Positions 1 to 6,628 of a DNA stretch of 6,651 nucleotides are shown piece after piece. The notes beneath the pieces are model-generated. The model saw only the letters and a program-made list of their open reading frames with translations, was not told the origin of the DNA and did not search any database. Position 1 is the first letter of the stretch. Each line of letters starts with the position of its first letter. The translations under genes were made by a program, and so were the position numbers. Location: NCBI GenBank assembly GCA_950063125.1, contig CATLZI010000115.1, positions 1 to 6,651 of the forward strand. The letters run 5' to 3'. The DNA comes from an uncultured Porticoccus sp. Lineage in GTDB: Bacteria > Pseudomonadota > Gammaproteobacteria > Pseudomonadales > Porticoccaceae.

Positions 1-600
1 CTCGTTGAGAACCCCTTCCAACCAGCGAATGGTGTTGATGTCGAGGTTGTTGGTGGGCTCATCCAGCAGCAGGATATCCGGGTCGGAAAACAGTGCCTGG
101 GCCAGCAGGACCCTCAACTTCAGACCGGGGGCCACATCACTCATCGGACCTTCGTGCAGGGCTTCGGCGATACCCGCGCCCAGCAGAAAATCGCCAGCTC
201 TGCTCTCGGCGGTATAACCATCCATTTCGGCAAACCGGGCTTCCAGTTCCGCCACCTTCATGCCATCGGCATCGGTCATTTCCGTCAGGCTGTAAATCCG
301 GTCGCGCTCCTGCTTCACTTCCCAAAGTTCCGCGTGGCCCATGATGACCGTGTCAATTACCCGGTATTTTTCGAAGGCGAACTGATCCTGGTGCAGCGTA
401 CCAACCCGCTCATTCGGTGTGATGGACACGTTGCCGGCGGTGGGCGTAAGACTGCCGTCCAGAATTTTCATGAAGGTGGATTTACCACAGCCATTGGCAC
501 CGATCAGGCCATAGCGGTTACCTTCACCAAATTTAACGGAGATGTTTTCAAACAGCGGCTTGGCACCAAACTGCATGGTGATGTTTGCGGTCGAGATCAA
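1..600 (-). CDS. ybiT: YbiT-like ABC-F family ATPase, N-terminal part (runs off left edge)
   Basis: Cytosolic ABC-F protein: no membrane domain, two ATPase domains in the full family member, generally thought to act on the ribosome. Only the first 200 codons are present. The start of the protein ([20 protein letters not shown]) closely matches what I recall of E. coli YbiT. Visible motifs are Walker [10 protein letters not shown] (residues 34-42), Walker B DILLLDE with catalytic Glu181, and a degenerate signature [17 protein letters not shown] (about 154-170) in place of LSGGQ, which is typical of the YbiT first domain. The start is taken as TTG at 600-598. AGGA lies 7 nt upstream, an in-frame TAG lies at about 656-658, and there is no ATG or GTG between, so TTG is the only plausible start. 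The match to YbiT begins directly after it. The second ATPase domain lies outside the window. Family assignment is firm; the physiological role of YbiT is poorly defined. Confidence 0.93.
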   Translation of the reverse strand, partial: MISTANITMQFGAKPLFENISVKFGEGNRYGLIGANGCGKSTFMKILDGSLTPTAGNVSITPNERVGTLHQDQFAFEKYRVIDTVIMGHAELWEVKQERDRIYSLTEMTDADGMKVAELEARFAEMDGYTAESRAGDFLLGAGIAEALHEGPMSDVAPGLKLRVLLAQALFSDPDILLLDEPTNNLDINTIRWLEGVLNE

Positions 601-607
601 GGGAATA

Positions 608-611
608 TCCT
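608..611 (-). promoter_or_regulatory. Ribosome binding site deciding the TTG start of the ybiT-like gene
   Basis: AGGA on the minus strand is separated by 7 nt from the TTG at 600-598. Because no ATG or GTG lies between this TTG and the upstream in-frame stop, the motif supports the non-ATG start. Confidence 0.6.
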
Positions 612-653
612 GAGCGTGATAAAACGAAAAAGATGGTGTAACGAAGGCTGCGG

Positions 654-682
654 ACTATACGCAGTTGTCGGCAATGCGTCGA
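654..682 (-). promoter_or_regulatory. Candidate sigma70-type promoter for the ybiT-like gene
   Basis: Reading the minus strand, TCGACG (677-682, 4 of 6 to TTGACA) is followed after exactly 17 nt by TATAGT (654-659, 5 of 6 to TATAAT). Transcription would start near 647, giving a leader of about 47 nt before the TTG start at 600. The site lies in the 184-nt gap between the RIO kinase stop and the ABC-F start, which fits separate transcription of the latter. It is a consensus match by eye only, with no experimental support. Confidence 0.45.
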
Positions 683-784
683 GGGGTAGCCAAAAATATT
701 TATAAAAAACAATGAGGTTTAATAATTTTCTCTATCTCAACCGGGCTGAACAGGCATTATTCACGCACCAACCCTAGGTGAGGG

Positions 785-1642
785 CTAATCGCTTTCCTCT
801 GCATCGCGACGGCGCTGTTGCCGCTCCTCCTCTTCACTGAGAGCATAACTGATCACATCCAGAACCTGTGCCACATCGGCCTTTTGCAGATCCTCTGCAA
901 AATAACCGGACAGTGGCACATCGGGATGCAAGTTACCGGCCTCATATAACGCCCAGATTTCCTTGCCAAACCGGGTGTCCAGCAATTCGGGAGCGAACTG
1001 GGCGTAATACTCGGTAATTTTCTGAACATCGCGCTCCAGCATAAACTCTGCGTGATTATTGGCAGAAGCATCGACGGCCTGAGGCAAATCAATGATTACC
1101 GGGCCAGACGCATCCTGCAGCACGTTAAATTCAGACAGGTCACCGTGTACCAGACCGGCACAAAGCATCCGCACCACCTCACGCATCAGTAAACCATGGT
1201 CGGTGATAGCCTGCTGACTGGACATGGTAATTTCACTGAGTCGTGGCGCCACATCGCCGTCGCTGTCAGTGACCAACTCCATCAGCAATACACCATCGAC
1301 GCAGCCGAAAGGTTCCGGTACCCGCACCCCGGCGGCAGCCAGGCGATACAAAGCTGACACCTCGGCATTCTGCCAGGTTTCCTCCTGCTGCTCGCGACCG
1401 TAACGGGTACCTTTTTCCATGGCTCTGGCACGGCGTCCACTGCGCACTTTTCGGCCTTCCTGATATTGCACGGCTTTTTTGAAGCTGCGTTTATCCGCTT
1501 CCTTATAGACTTTCGCGCAGCGGAGCTCTCCGCCACTGCGCACCATGTAGACAGTTGCCTCTTTGCCACTCATCATCTGGCGGATGACTTCATCCACCAA
1601 ACCATCGTCAACCAGAGGCTGTAAACGTTTCGGAATTTTCAT
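785..1642 (-). CDS. RIO1-like atypical serine protein kinase (PA4780-type)
   Basis: Complete 285-residue soluble RIO-family protein kinase. ATP-binding elements are the glycine-loop equivalent SGKEATVY (residues 25-32) and a Lys in LRCAKVYK (Lys44) as the likely nucleotide lysine. A basic stretch at about 62-83 corresponds to the flexible loop seen in RIO1 kinases. The catalytic loop HGDLSEFN (166-173) carries Asp168 and Asn173, and the metal-binding segment IIDLPQAVD (183-191) carries Asp185. All key residues are present, so it should be active. The last 17 residues form a highly charged Glu/Arg tail. The ATG at 1642 has AAGG four nt upstream. Archaeal and eukaryotic RIO1 act in small-subunit ribosome maturation; the substrate of the bacterial form is not established. 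It follows the antiporter operon after 88 nt and precedes the ABC-F gene on the same strand. I saw no good promoter directly upstream, so cotranscription with the antiporter genes is possible. Confidence 0.93.
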   Translation of the reverse strand: MKIPKRLQPLVDDGLVDEVIRQMMSGKEATVYMVRSGGELRCAKVYKEADKRSFKKAVQYQEGRKVRSGRRARAMEKGTRYGREQQEETWQNAEVSALYRLAAAGVRVPEPFGCVDGVLLMELVTDSDGDVAPRLSEITMSSQQAITDHGLLMREVVRMLCAGLVHGDLSEFNVLQDASGPVIIDLPQAVDASANNHAEFMLERDVQKITEYYAQFAPELLDTRFGKEIWALYEAGNLHPDVPLSGYFAEDLQKADVAQVLDVISYALSEEEERQQRRRDAEESD

Positions 1643-1730
1643 GGCGCCTTATAGCATATTTGCCGATGGATAAGTTGGTTTCCAGGGTATAAAACCCGCG
1701 TGAAACAGGGAAAGGCTGTATCCGTTGGAC

Positions 1731-3284
1731 TCAATAGATACTGAACAGCAGGAAGACGGTAAGCAGTACCACAACCCAGGTCACGACACTGCCCGTTGGC
1801 CAGGTGCGCGCCAGCATCCCTTCGGGGCCATGGTGCCGGCCTATATAGGTCCAGATGATGGAAAATACCCGGCTAGAAGCATTTCGCAAAGCCGTATTGA
1901 GACAACTGAACAGACGGATTAACCGATTCATCAGAGACAGGATAAGCCGACGATACACCCAGTCAAAGTCAAGACTGATGGTCAGAGTGCGCCTCATCAA
2001 CGGCAACAAAGCAAAGAAAGCCAGCCCGGAGAAAAGCAGCAATTGCAGCTGGGTCACCAGATGCGATGCGGTATAAGGCACATAATCCACGGGATAGGGA
2101 AGCAGACGATAGAGCCACTCCGGGAAAACACCCAACAAAATACAGGCGGCGGCCAACAGAACCATGGCTGCGCGCATATTCCAGGGCGGATCCTTGGGCC
2201 GAAGCCCCGAGTCCTTCTGGAAAAATACAAACCAGGGAAACTTGATACCAGCGTGCAGAAAGACACCTGCGGAGGCGGCCAGCAACAATAACCAGACCAT
2301 CATCAAATGCTGGTCGGCGGCAGACTGGGAAATCATCGACTTGGAGATAAAGCCCGAGGTAAACGGAAATGCCGATATCGCCAGGGCACCGATAATGCCA
2401 CACAGTGCAGTGAGCGGCATCGAATGGTAAAGCCCGCCCAATTCACTGCACTTGCGACGCCCGGTCATATACAGCACTGACCCCGCGGACATCAGCAACA
2501 GCGCCTTGTAGATAATATGGGCAAAGGCATGGGCCGACGCACCATTGATGGCCATTTCGGTACCGATGCCGATACCGCAGACCATGAAACCCACCTGGTT
2601 GACGATGGAATAGGCCAGGATACGGCGCATATCGTTTTCCAGCAGGGCATAGATGATCCCGTAGAAAATCATGTAGAGACCAATCCAGATCAGGATTTGC
2701 TGACCCGGGAACAACAGTATCAGTGCCAGCACAGCGGTTTTGGTGGTGAAGGCCGATAAAAATACCGAGCCACTGGGGCTGGATTCCGGGTATGCATCCG
2801 CCAGCCAGGCGGATAATGGCGGTGCCGCGGCGTTAATCAACACACCTATCAGAATCAGCCAGCCATCAATATTGGTCAGCGGGATCGGCTGAATCTCAAT
2901 GGAACCGGTGTGAACCATCACCCCCTCAATACCGATTTTCAACAGTACACCGCCCACCAGGTGCATGATGGCGTAGCGTATCCCCGCCTTTCGCGCGCCC
3001 TCGGTGCCACCACACCACACCACAACGGTCGAGAAAATGGCCATCAGCTCCCAAAACAGGAACATGGTAATCAGATCCCCGGCAAAGGAAACACCGATAG
3101 CACCTGCCGCGTAAGCCTGGGCGGCGGCGAGTTCCCACCACTTCGCCTGGCGGAAGGCAAACAGCCCGCCGACAAACGCCATGATGGCAAAAATAGTCGC
3201 AAACAGGCGACGTAGGGGGCTCGACTCAACCAACTGAATCTCGTACTGGAGAAACTGCGCGGTCAGCTGAATACCGTCGTCCAT
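1731..3284 (-). CDS. Third MrpD/NuoM-like antiporter subunit (main ORF after an in-frame stop)
   Basis: Integral membrane protein of the proton-conducting NuoL/M/N and MrpA/D family. Numbered from the ATG at 3284 (517 residues), the TM5 acidic site is FLFWELM with Glu79. Lys182 sits in FTTKTAV, the central helix has HAFAH plus Lys260, and FTSGFISKS is the usual discontinuous-helix region. The TM7 site reads LINAAAPPLSAW, so Asn151 and Ser158 stand where the two upstream paralogs have Lys and His. After the core it has a longer C-terminus (about 420-517): LDFDWVYRR, an amphipathic stretch and a last membrane helix. The ancestral start is almost certainly the ATG at 3416, since the same frame upstream encodes a fitting hydrophobic N-terminus but contains TAG at 3297-3299. 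The ORF given here is what remains translatable. Its ATG has only AGGG about 10 nt upstream and lies 12 nt beyond the TAG, so reinitiation is conceivable. The product would lack the first two helices. Family is sure; function of this copy is doubtful. Confidence 0.85.
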   Translation of the reverse strand: MDDGIQLTAQFLQYEIQLVESSPLRRLFATIFAIMAFVGGLFAFRQAKWWELAAAQAYAAGAIGVSFAGDLITMFLFWELMAIFSTVVVWCGGTEGARKAGIRYAIMHLVGGVLLKIGIEGVMVHTGSIEIQPIPLTNIDGWLILIGVLINAAAPPLSAWLADAYPESSPSGSVFLSAFTTKTAVLALILLFPGQQILIWIGLYMIFYGIIYALLENDMRRILAYSIVNQVGFMVCGIGIGTEMAINGASAHAFAHIIYKALLLMSAGSVLYMTGRRKCSELGGLYHSMPLTALCGIIGALAISAFPFTSGFISKSMISQSAADQHLMMVWLLLLAASAGVFLHAGIKFPWFVFFQKDSGLRPKDPPWNMRAAMVLLAAACILLGVFPEWLYRLLPYPVDYVPYTASHLVTQLQLLLFSGLAFFALLPLMRRTLTISLDFDWVYRRLILSLMNRLIRLFSCLNTALRNASSRVFSIIWTYIGRHHGPEGMLARTWPTGSVVTWVVVLLTVFLLFSIY

Positions 3285-3296
3285 CTGCCAGATGCC

Positions 3297-3416
3297 CTAG
3301 AGTGTCAGCAGCGGGGCGCCCAGCACAACCAACGGCCGCAACGGAGCCCTTATCGGCCCGATCAGGAAAGCGCCGAGAATGAGAATCAATGCGGGCGGAA
3401 AAATTAATTCAAACAT
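3297..3416 (-). pseudogene. Severed N-terminus of the third MrpD-like subunit (ends at in-frame TAG)
   Basis: An ATG at 3416-3414 opens 39 sense codons ending in TAG at 3297-3299. They encode MFELIFPPALILILGAFLIG (residues 1-20, one membrane helix), a short basic turn with Arg23 and Arg27, and most of a second helix to Leu39. The frame is the same as the 517-codon ORF downstream, joined by GIWQ, so the intact gene would be 561 codons including codon 40. The ATG overlaps the TGA of the 91-residue gene by 8 nt (3409-3416), the same tight packing as the other genes of this operon, which marks it as the original start. No clear Shine-Dalgarno sequence precedes it, which also fits coupling. A single-base change of TAG to TGG (Trp) or another sense codon would restore the gene. 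Confidence 0.75.
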
Positions 3417-3684
3417 CGTCGTCGTAATAATTATCGGGCCGTTTCAAAAGGTATCCGAGCAGTTTCGCGAATACCACCATCAGGGCACATGAAAGAAAAC
3501 CAAAAGCGGCGCTGAAACCAAACCATCCGTCAAAACCGAAGTGGCCGTGTACCGAAACAAACAGCTGAACGACAACCGTCGCAGCCAGTATCAGACCAAA
3601 ACCCCACCAGAGTTTTTTATGGTTTTCCGGCCGGTAGAGCCAGCTTTTTTTCGCGCTATTTTGTGCGCTGTCACGGTTATTCAT
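3409..3684 (-). CDS. Small conserved membrane protein of Mrp-like operon, two helices
   Basis: A 91-residue protein of unknown function. It has a polar N-terminus (1-24, with WLYRPENHKK), a first membrane helix at about 25-45, the aromatic/Gly linker HGHFGFDGWFGF (46-57), a second helix at about 58-76, and an acidic tail with RPDNYYDDDV. I recall similar small proteins beside MrpD-like genes in other proteobacteria, but can give no name; it does not resemble MrpE, F or G by eye. Its ATG overlaps the stop of the second MrpD-like gene as ATGA (3681-3684), and its own TGA lies inside the start of the third subunit gene (8-nt overlap). The position between two antiporter subunits suggests an accessory or assembly subunit of the same complex. 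The hydrophilic ends and paired helices make a real protein likely despite its size. Confidence 0.85.
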   Translation of the reverse strand: MNNRDSAQNSAKKSWLYRPENHKKLWWGFGLILAATVVVQLFVSVHGHFGFDGWFGFSAAFGFLSCALMVVFAKLLGYLLKRPDNYYDDDV

Positions 3685-5159
3685 TGGGGCACCCCCAGTA
3701 CTGCCATTTCAAAGGCAACCAATGGACCATTCAGGAAAAATACCAACAGCGTCAGCAACGCCGTGACGCAGATTGCCCCCACCATGGGTAGGGGCGCCTC
3801 GCCATGGGGTTTAGGTGGCGCAACTGACTCCTTGCGAAAGTAAGCCCTGAAAATAATCGGCAGAAAATAGGCCGCATTGAGACCTGTAGAAAGCGTTAGC
3901 ACAATTAGCACAAAATAACTGTCAATCTGAAACGCACCGGCAATCATGTACCACTTTGAAACAAAGCCGCCGGTAGGAGGGACACCGATCATGCTGAGTG
4001 CCGCTATCGCAAACGCACCCATGGTAATTGGCATCCGAAACCCGATGCCATCCAGTTGGTTTATCTCGGTTTTTTTACTGGCTATATAGATCGCACCCGC
4101 CGCAAAGAACAGTGTGATCTTGGCTACCGCGTGGGCAAAGATATGCACGATGGCACCAATCTCTGCAAGGGGCGTGAGCACTAGAACCGCCAGCACAATG
4201 TAAGACAACTGCGAGACCGTCGAATAGGCCAGCATGCGTTTTATATTGGTTTGCCGGAGGGCCAGGATGGATGCCACAACAATGGTAAACCCGGCGATAT
4301 AAACGGCAATCACTTCGTGTGGCACTTCCACCAGGAAGTCTAACCCGAAAATATAGATCACCACTTTGGCAATGGTGAACACGCCGGCTTTTACCACAGC
4401 CACAGCGTGGAGCAAAGCTGACACTGGTGTCGGTGCCACCATCGCAGCGGGCAACCAGCGATGCACCGGGATCAGCGCGGCTTTACCAACACCAAACATG
4501 AACATCAACAGCAGAATGGTGGCACCGACACCACCGATGTTGCCCTCAAGGATACCGCCGGGACGGAAGTCCAGAGTGCCAGCAACAAAATAGGTCCATA
4601 TTATGGCCGGCAAGAACAGCCCGATGGAAGTCGCCAACAGAATACCCAGATACGTTCTTGCTCCGGCGCGGGCCTTGTCGTCACCCTTGTGAGCAACCAG
4701 CGGATAAGTGGACAGGGTTAATACTTCATAGAACAGAAACAGGGTCAGCAGGTTGGCCGCAAACGCCACCCCCATCGCCCCGAAAATTGCGATGGAGAAA
4801 CACACATAAAACTGGGTTTGGCGCTTTTCTTTGTTAGCTCGCATATAACCTATGGAATAAACCGAGGTAACGAACCATAGCCCACTGGCTATTTGCGCAA
4901 AGAGAATCGACAGGGGTTCCGAGTGAAGGGCAATGTGCAAACCGGGCAAAATCTCCCACAGCTCCACATAAAGTGCGGCGGCCTCCTCACCACCCCGCTC
5001 AAGGGCCCCGTGCACCTGCATAACCAGGTAGAAGAGAACGCCCGCTGTGGATAAAGTCACCGCTTCCCGGAGGTTTGGCCAACGGCCACACAAGGCGATC
5101 AGCAAAGCGCCGCAAAGCGGGATGACCAGGGTAAGCTGCAGGGCCAGAAGTGCTGTCAC
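3681..5159 (-). CDS. Second MrpD-family antiporter subunit (MrpA/NuoL-like features)
   Basis: Complete 492-residue polytopic membrane protein of the proton-conducting antiporter-like family, expected to have about 14 helices. TM5 carries Glu145 in LFYEVLTLSTYP, and TM7 carries Lys226 in GVGKAALIPVHRWLP. The motif APTPVSALLHA with His251, followed by Lys257 in VVKAG, resembles NuoL and the MrpA N-terminal domain more than typical MrpD. The central helix pattern HIFAHAVAK supplies His339, His343 and Lys347, and VPPTGGFVSKW is the discontinuous TM12 region. All the main proton-path residues are present, so it looks functional. Unlike MrpA it has no C-terminal extension with an MrpB-like domain. 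The start is GTG at 5159, overlapping the TGA of the preceding gene (GTGA). An in-frame TAG lies just upstream with no other start between, and a G-rich run gives a plausible ribosome binding site. It is the middle one of three related subunits. Confidence 0.92.
   Translation of the reverse strand: MTALLALQLTLVIPLCGALLIALCGRWPNLREAVTLSTAGVLFYLVMQVHGALERGGEEAAALYVELWEILPGLHIALHSEPLSILFAQIASGLWFVTSVYSIGYMRANKEKRQTQFYVCFSIAIFGAMGVAFAANLLTLFLFYEVLTLSTYPLVAHKGDDKARAGARTYLGILLATSIGLFLPAIIWTYFVAGTLDFRPGGILEGNIGGVGATILLLMFMFGVGKAALIPVHRWLPAAMVAPTPVSALLHAVAVVKAGVFTIAKVVIYIFGLDFLVEVPHEVIAVYIAGFTIVVASILALRQTNIKRMLAYSTVSQLSYIVLAVLVLTPLAEIGAIVHIFAHAVAKITLFFAAGAIYIASKKTEINQLDGIGFRMPITMGAFAIAALSMIGVPPTGGFVSKWYMIAGAFQIDSYFVLIVLTLSTGLNAAYFLPIIFRAYFRKESVAPPKPHGEAPLPMVGAICVTALLTLLVFFLNGPLVAFEMAVLGVPQ
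3685..3697 (-). promoter_or_regulatory. Hairpin holding the ribosome binding site of the small membrane protein gene
   Basis: The minus strand reads TGGGGGTGCCCCA immediately before the ATG at 3684. TGGGG pairs perfectly with CCCCA around a 3-nt GTG loop, and the G-rich arm is also the only Shine-Dalgarno-like sequence for this start. It lies within the last codons of the upstream gene, whose stop overlaps the ATG. A ribosome finishing the upstream gene would melt the stem, so the arrangement could enforce translational coupling. This is inference from sequence. Confidence 0.4.
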
Positions 5160-6628
5160 AAACCACCCCCGAACAGCATTTGAGCTGCACTATCCGACAG
5201 ATAGATCGGCAGGCGCGTATCAATACCAAAGTAGATATTGGCCAGTGCCAATATGGCGGTTGGAATCAACAGCGACAGCGGGGCTTCTCCGCAAACCTCA
5301 CCCTCTCCTTCCCTAAAATAGGCCACTTCAATCAGTCGCCAGATATAAATAACAGCGAGCAGGGAACCCAGCAACACGGCAATAATCAGCGGCCACCAGT
5401 CGCGCTCGAACGCCGCCAGAACCAGATACCACTTACTGATAAAGCCAACAGTACCGGGCACACCAATCAGACTCAGACCGCCGATCACGATAATTGCCAT
5501 AGTCCAGGGCATGCGCTGGCCCAGCCCGGCGAAATGCCGTATATCGGCACTGCCGAAACGAAACACAACTGCAGCCAACGCCAGAAAAAGCGCACCCTTC
5601 ATCAATGCATGGTTGAACAGGTGCAGGAGCGTTGCCTGCAATCCGGTGACGGTACCAACGCCAATACCAATGATCATGTAACCAATCTGCGCCACACTGG
5701 AATAGGCGAACAGGCGTTTCACATTGGGCTGCTGGATGGCCACCAGGGATGCCACGAACACCCCCACCAGGCCGAGCACCAGAAAGATGCTGTGCAGCGG
5801 CAACACGGATGCGGCAAACCCGACCCCAAACACGGAAAAATGAAAACGGATCAGCAGATAAACCGCCACTTTCGTTGCCGTAGCCGCCAAAAACGCGGTC
5901 ACGATTGACGGCGCGTAGGCATAGGCATTAGGCAGCCACAAATGCAGCGGGAACAGCGCCAGTTTCAGACAGACACCCACCATCAGAAAGGCAAATGCCG
6001 TAAAGGCTGTGGCAGAGCTTTCCAGCGCTGGCAACCGATTCGCCAGATCCTGCATATTCAGGGTGCCGGTGAGGGCGTACAGAATACCCACACCGAACAG
6101 GAAAAAGGTTGCGCCGACCGTGCCGATAATCAGATAGCGGTAGGATGCCAACAGAGCGCCCCGGCTTTTGCCGAGCGAGACCATGGAGTAGGTGGCGAGC
6201 GAGGAAATCTCCAGAAATACGAACACGTTGAAGATGTCGCCAGTGGCCACAATGCCAAGCAAGCCCGACATACAAAGCAGCATCAACACCACAAAGGGCG
6301 TCTGCCGTCCGGGCACCAATTCGGCTTCCAGACTGGGTCGCGAGCCGACAATGACTAGTGCACCGATGGCACTGATGACCAGCAGCACGTATGCGCTTAG
6401 GGCGTCGATGCGGTATTCAATACCCCAGGGCGCTTCCCAGCCCCCCAGTGCGTAACTGATCACCGAACCGTCGGCAACCTGTTGCAGCAGTGCGATGCTG
6501 ATGGCTAATGATACGAAGCTCGCCAGACAGGCCAGAAGCCAGGCTGCGCGGCTGCGCTCGAAAATCAGACAGGTCGGGGCGGCCAGCAAAGGCACGACCA
6601 CCTGCAATATGGGTAGGTGGGCTAGCAC
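5156..6628 (-). CDS. mrpD: First MrpD-family cation/proton antiporter subunit
   Basis: Complete 490-residue polytopic membrane protein, close to the usual MrpD length. Key residues match the family: Glu140 in VFVFLEISSLATY (TM5), Lys222 in GVCLKLALFPLHLWLP (TM7), Lys253 in TATKVAVYL (TM8), His336, His340 and Lys344 in LLHLFNHALMKG, and Lys399 in the VPGTVGFISKW discontinuous helix. Glu140 and Lys222 are spaced as in the functionally essential pair Glu137 and Lys219 of Bacillus MrpD (recalled from the literature). It most likely couples proton movement to Na+ or another monovalent cation in the inner membrane. The start is GTG at 6628: a TAA lies in frame five codons upstream with no other start between, and the codons overlap the end of the preceding gene. 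There is no strong Shine-Dalgarno sequence, fitting translational coupling. TTG at codon 8 and GTG at codon 10 are less likely alternatives. Its TGA overlaps the next start by 4 nt. Confidence 0.93.
   Translation of the reverse strand: MLAHLPILQVVVPLLAAPTCLIFERSRAAWLLACLASFVSLAISIALLQQVADGSVISYALGGWEAPWGIEYRIDALSAYVLLVISAIGALVIVGSRPSLEAELVPGRQTPFVVLMLLCMSGLLGIVATGDIFNVFVFLEISSLATYSMVSLGKSRGALLASYRYLIIGTVGATFFLFGVGILYALTGTLNMQDLANRLPALESSATAFTAFAFLMVGVCLKLALFPLHLWLPNAYAYAPSIVTAFLAATATKVAVYLLIRFHFSVFGVGFAASVLPLHSIFLVLGLVGVFVASLVAIQQPNVKRLFAYSSVAQIGYMIIGIGVGTVTGLQATLLHLFNHALMKGALFLALAAVVFRFGSADIRHFAGLGQRMPWTMAIIVIGGLSLIGVPGTVGFISKWYLVLAAFERDWWPLIIAVLLGSLLAVIYIWRLIEVAYFREGEGEVCGEAPLSLLIPTAILALANIYFGIDTRLPIYLSDSAAQMLFGGGL

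Noticed and set aside
154..705. 183-codon open frame on the plus strand
   Set aside because: Most of it is antisense to the ABC-F gene, whose Walker motifs and family match are unmistakable. The translation resembles no family and the frame has no good ribosome binding site.
690..784. Terminator after the RIO kinase
   Set aside because: The region is AT-rich with T-runs on the minus strand. Candidate stems (CCCT/AGGG beside the stop codon, and TGAG/CTCA with a long loop) are only 4 bp and badly placed relative to the T-runs.
1686..1698. Small hairpin GGGT/ACCC in the 88-nt gap after the antiporter operon, considered as a terminator
   Set aside because: It has only a 4-bp stem and no T-run following on the minus strand, so it is too weak to call.
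1643..1730. Promoter for the RIO kinase in the 88-nt gap
   Set aside because: TATACC and TATGCT resemble -10 boxes, but neither has a reasonable -35 element at 16 to 18 nt, so no promoter is claimed.
3297..3299. Pyrrolysine or programmed recoding at the TAG
   Set aside because: The site is in a membrane helix of an antiporter subunit, a family not known to use pyrrolysine, and no recoding element or suppressor tRNA is visible. A nonsense mutation or a sequence error is simpler.
5150..5908. 252-codon open frame on the plus strand
   Set aside because: It lies wholly antisense to the first MrpD-family gene. Its translation is rich in Gln, His, Asn and Thr without domain character, as expected for the complement of a membrane protein gene.
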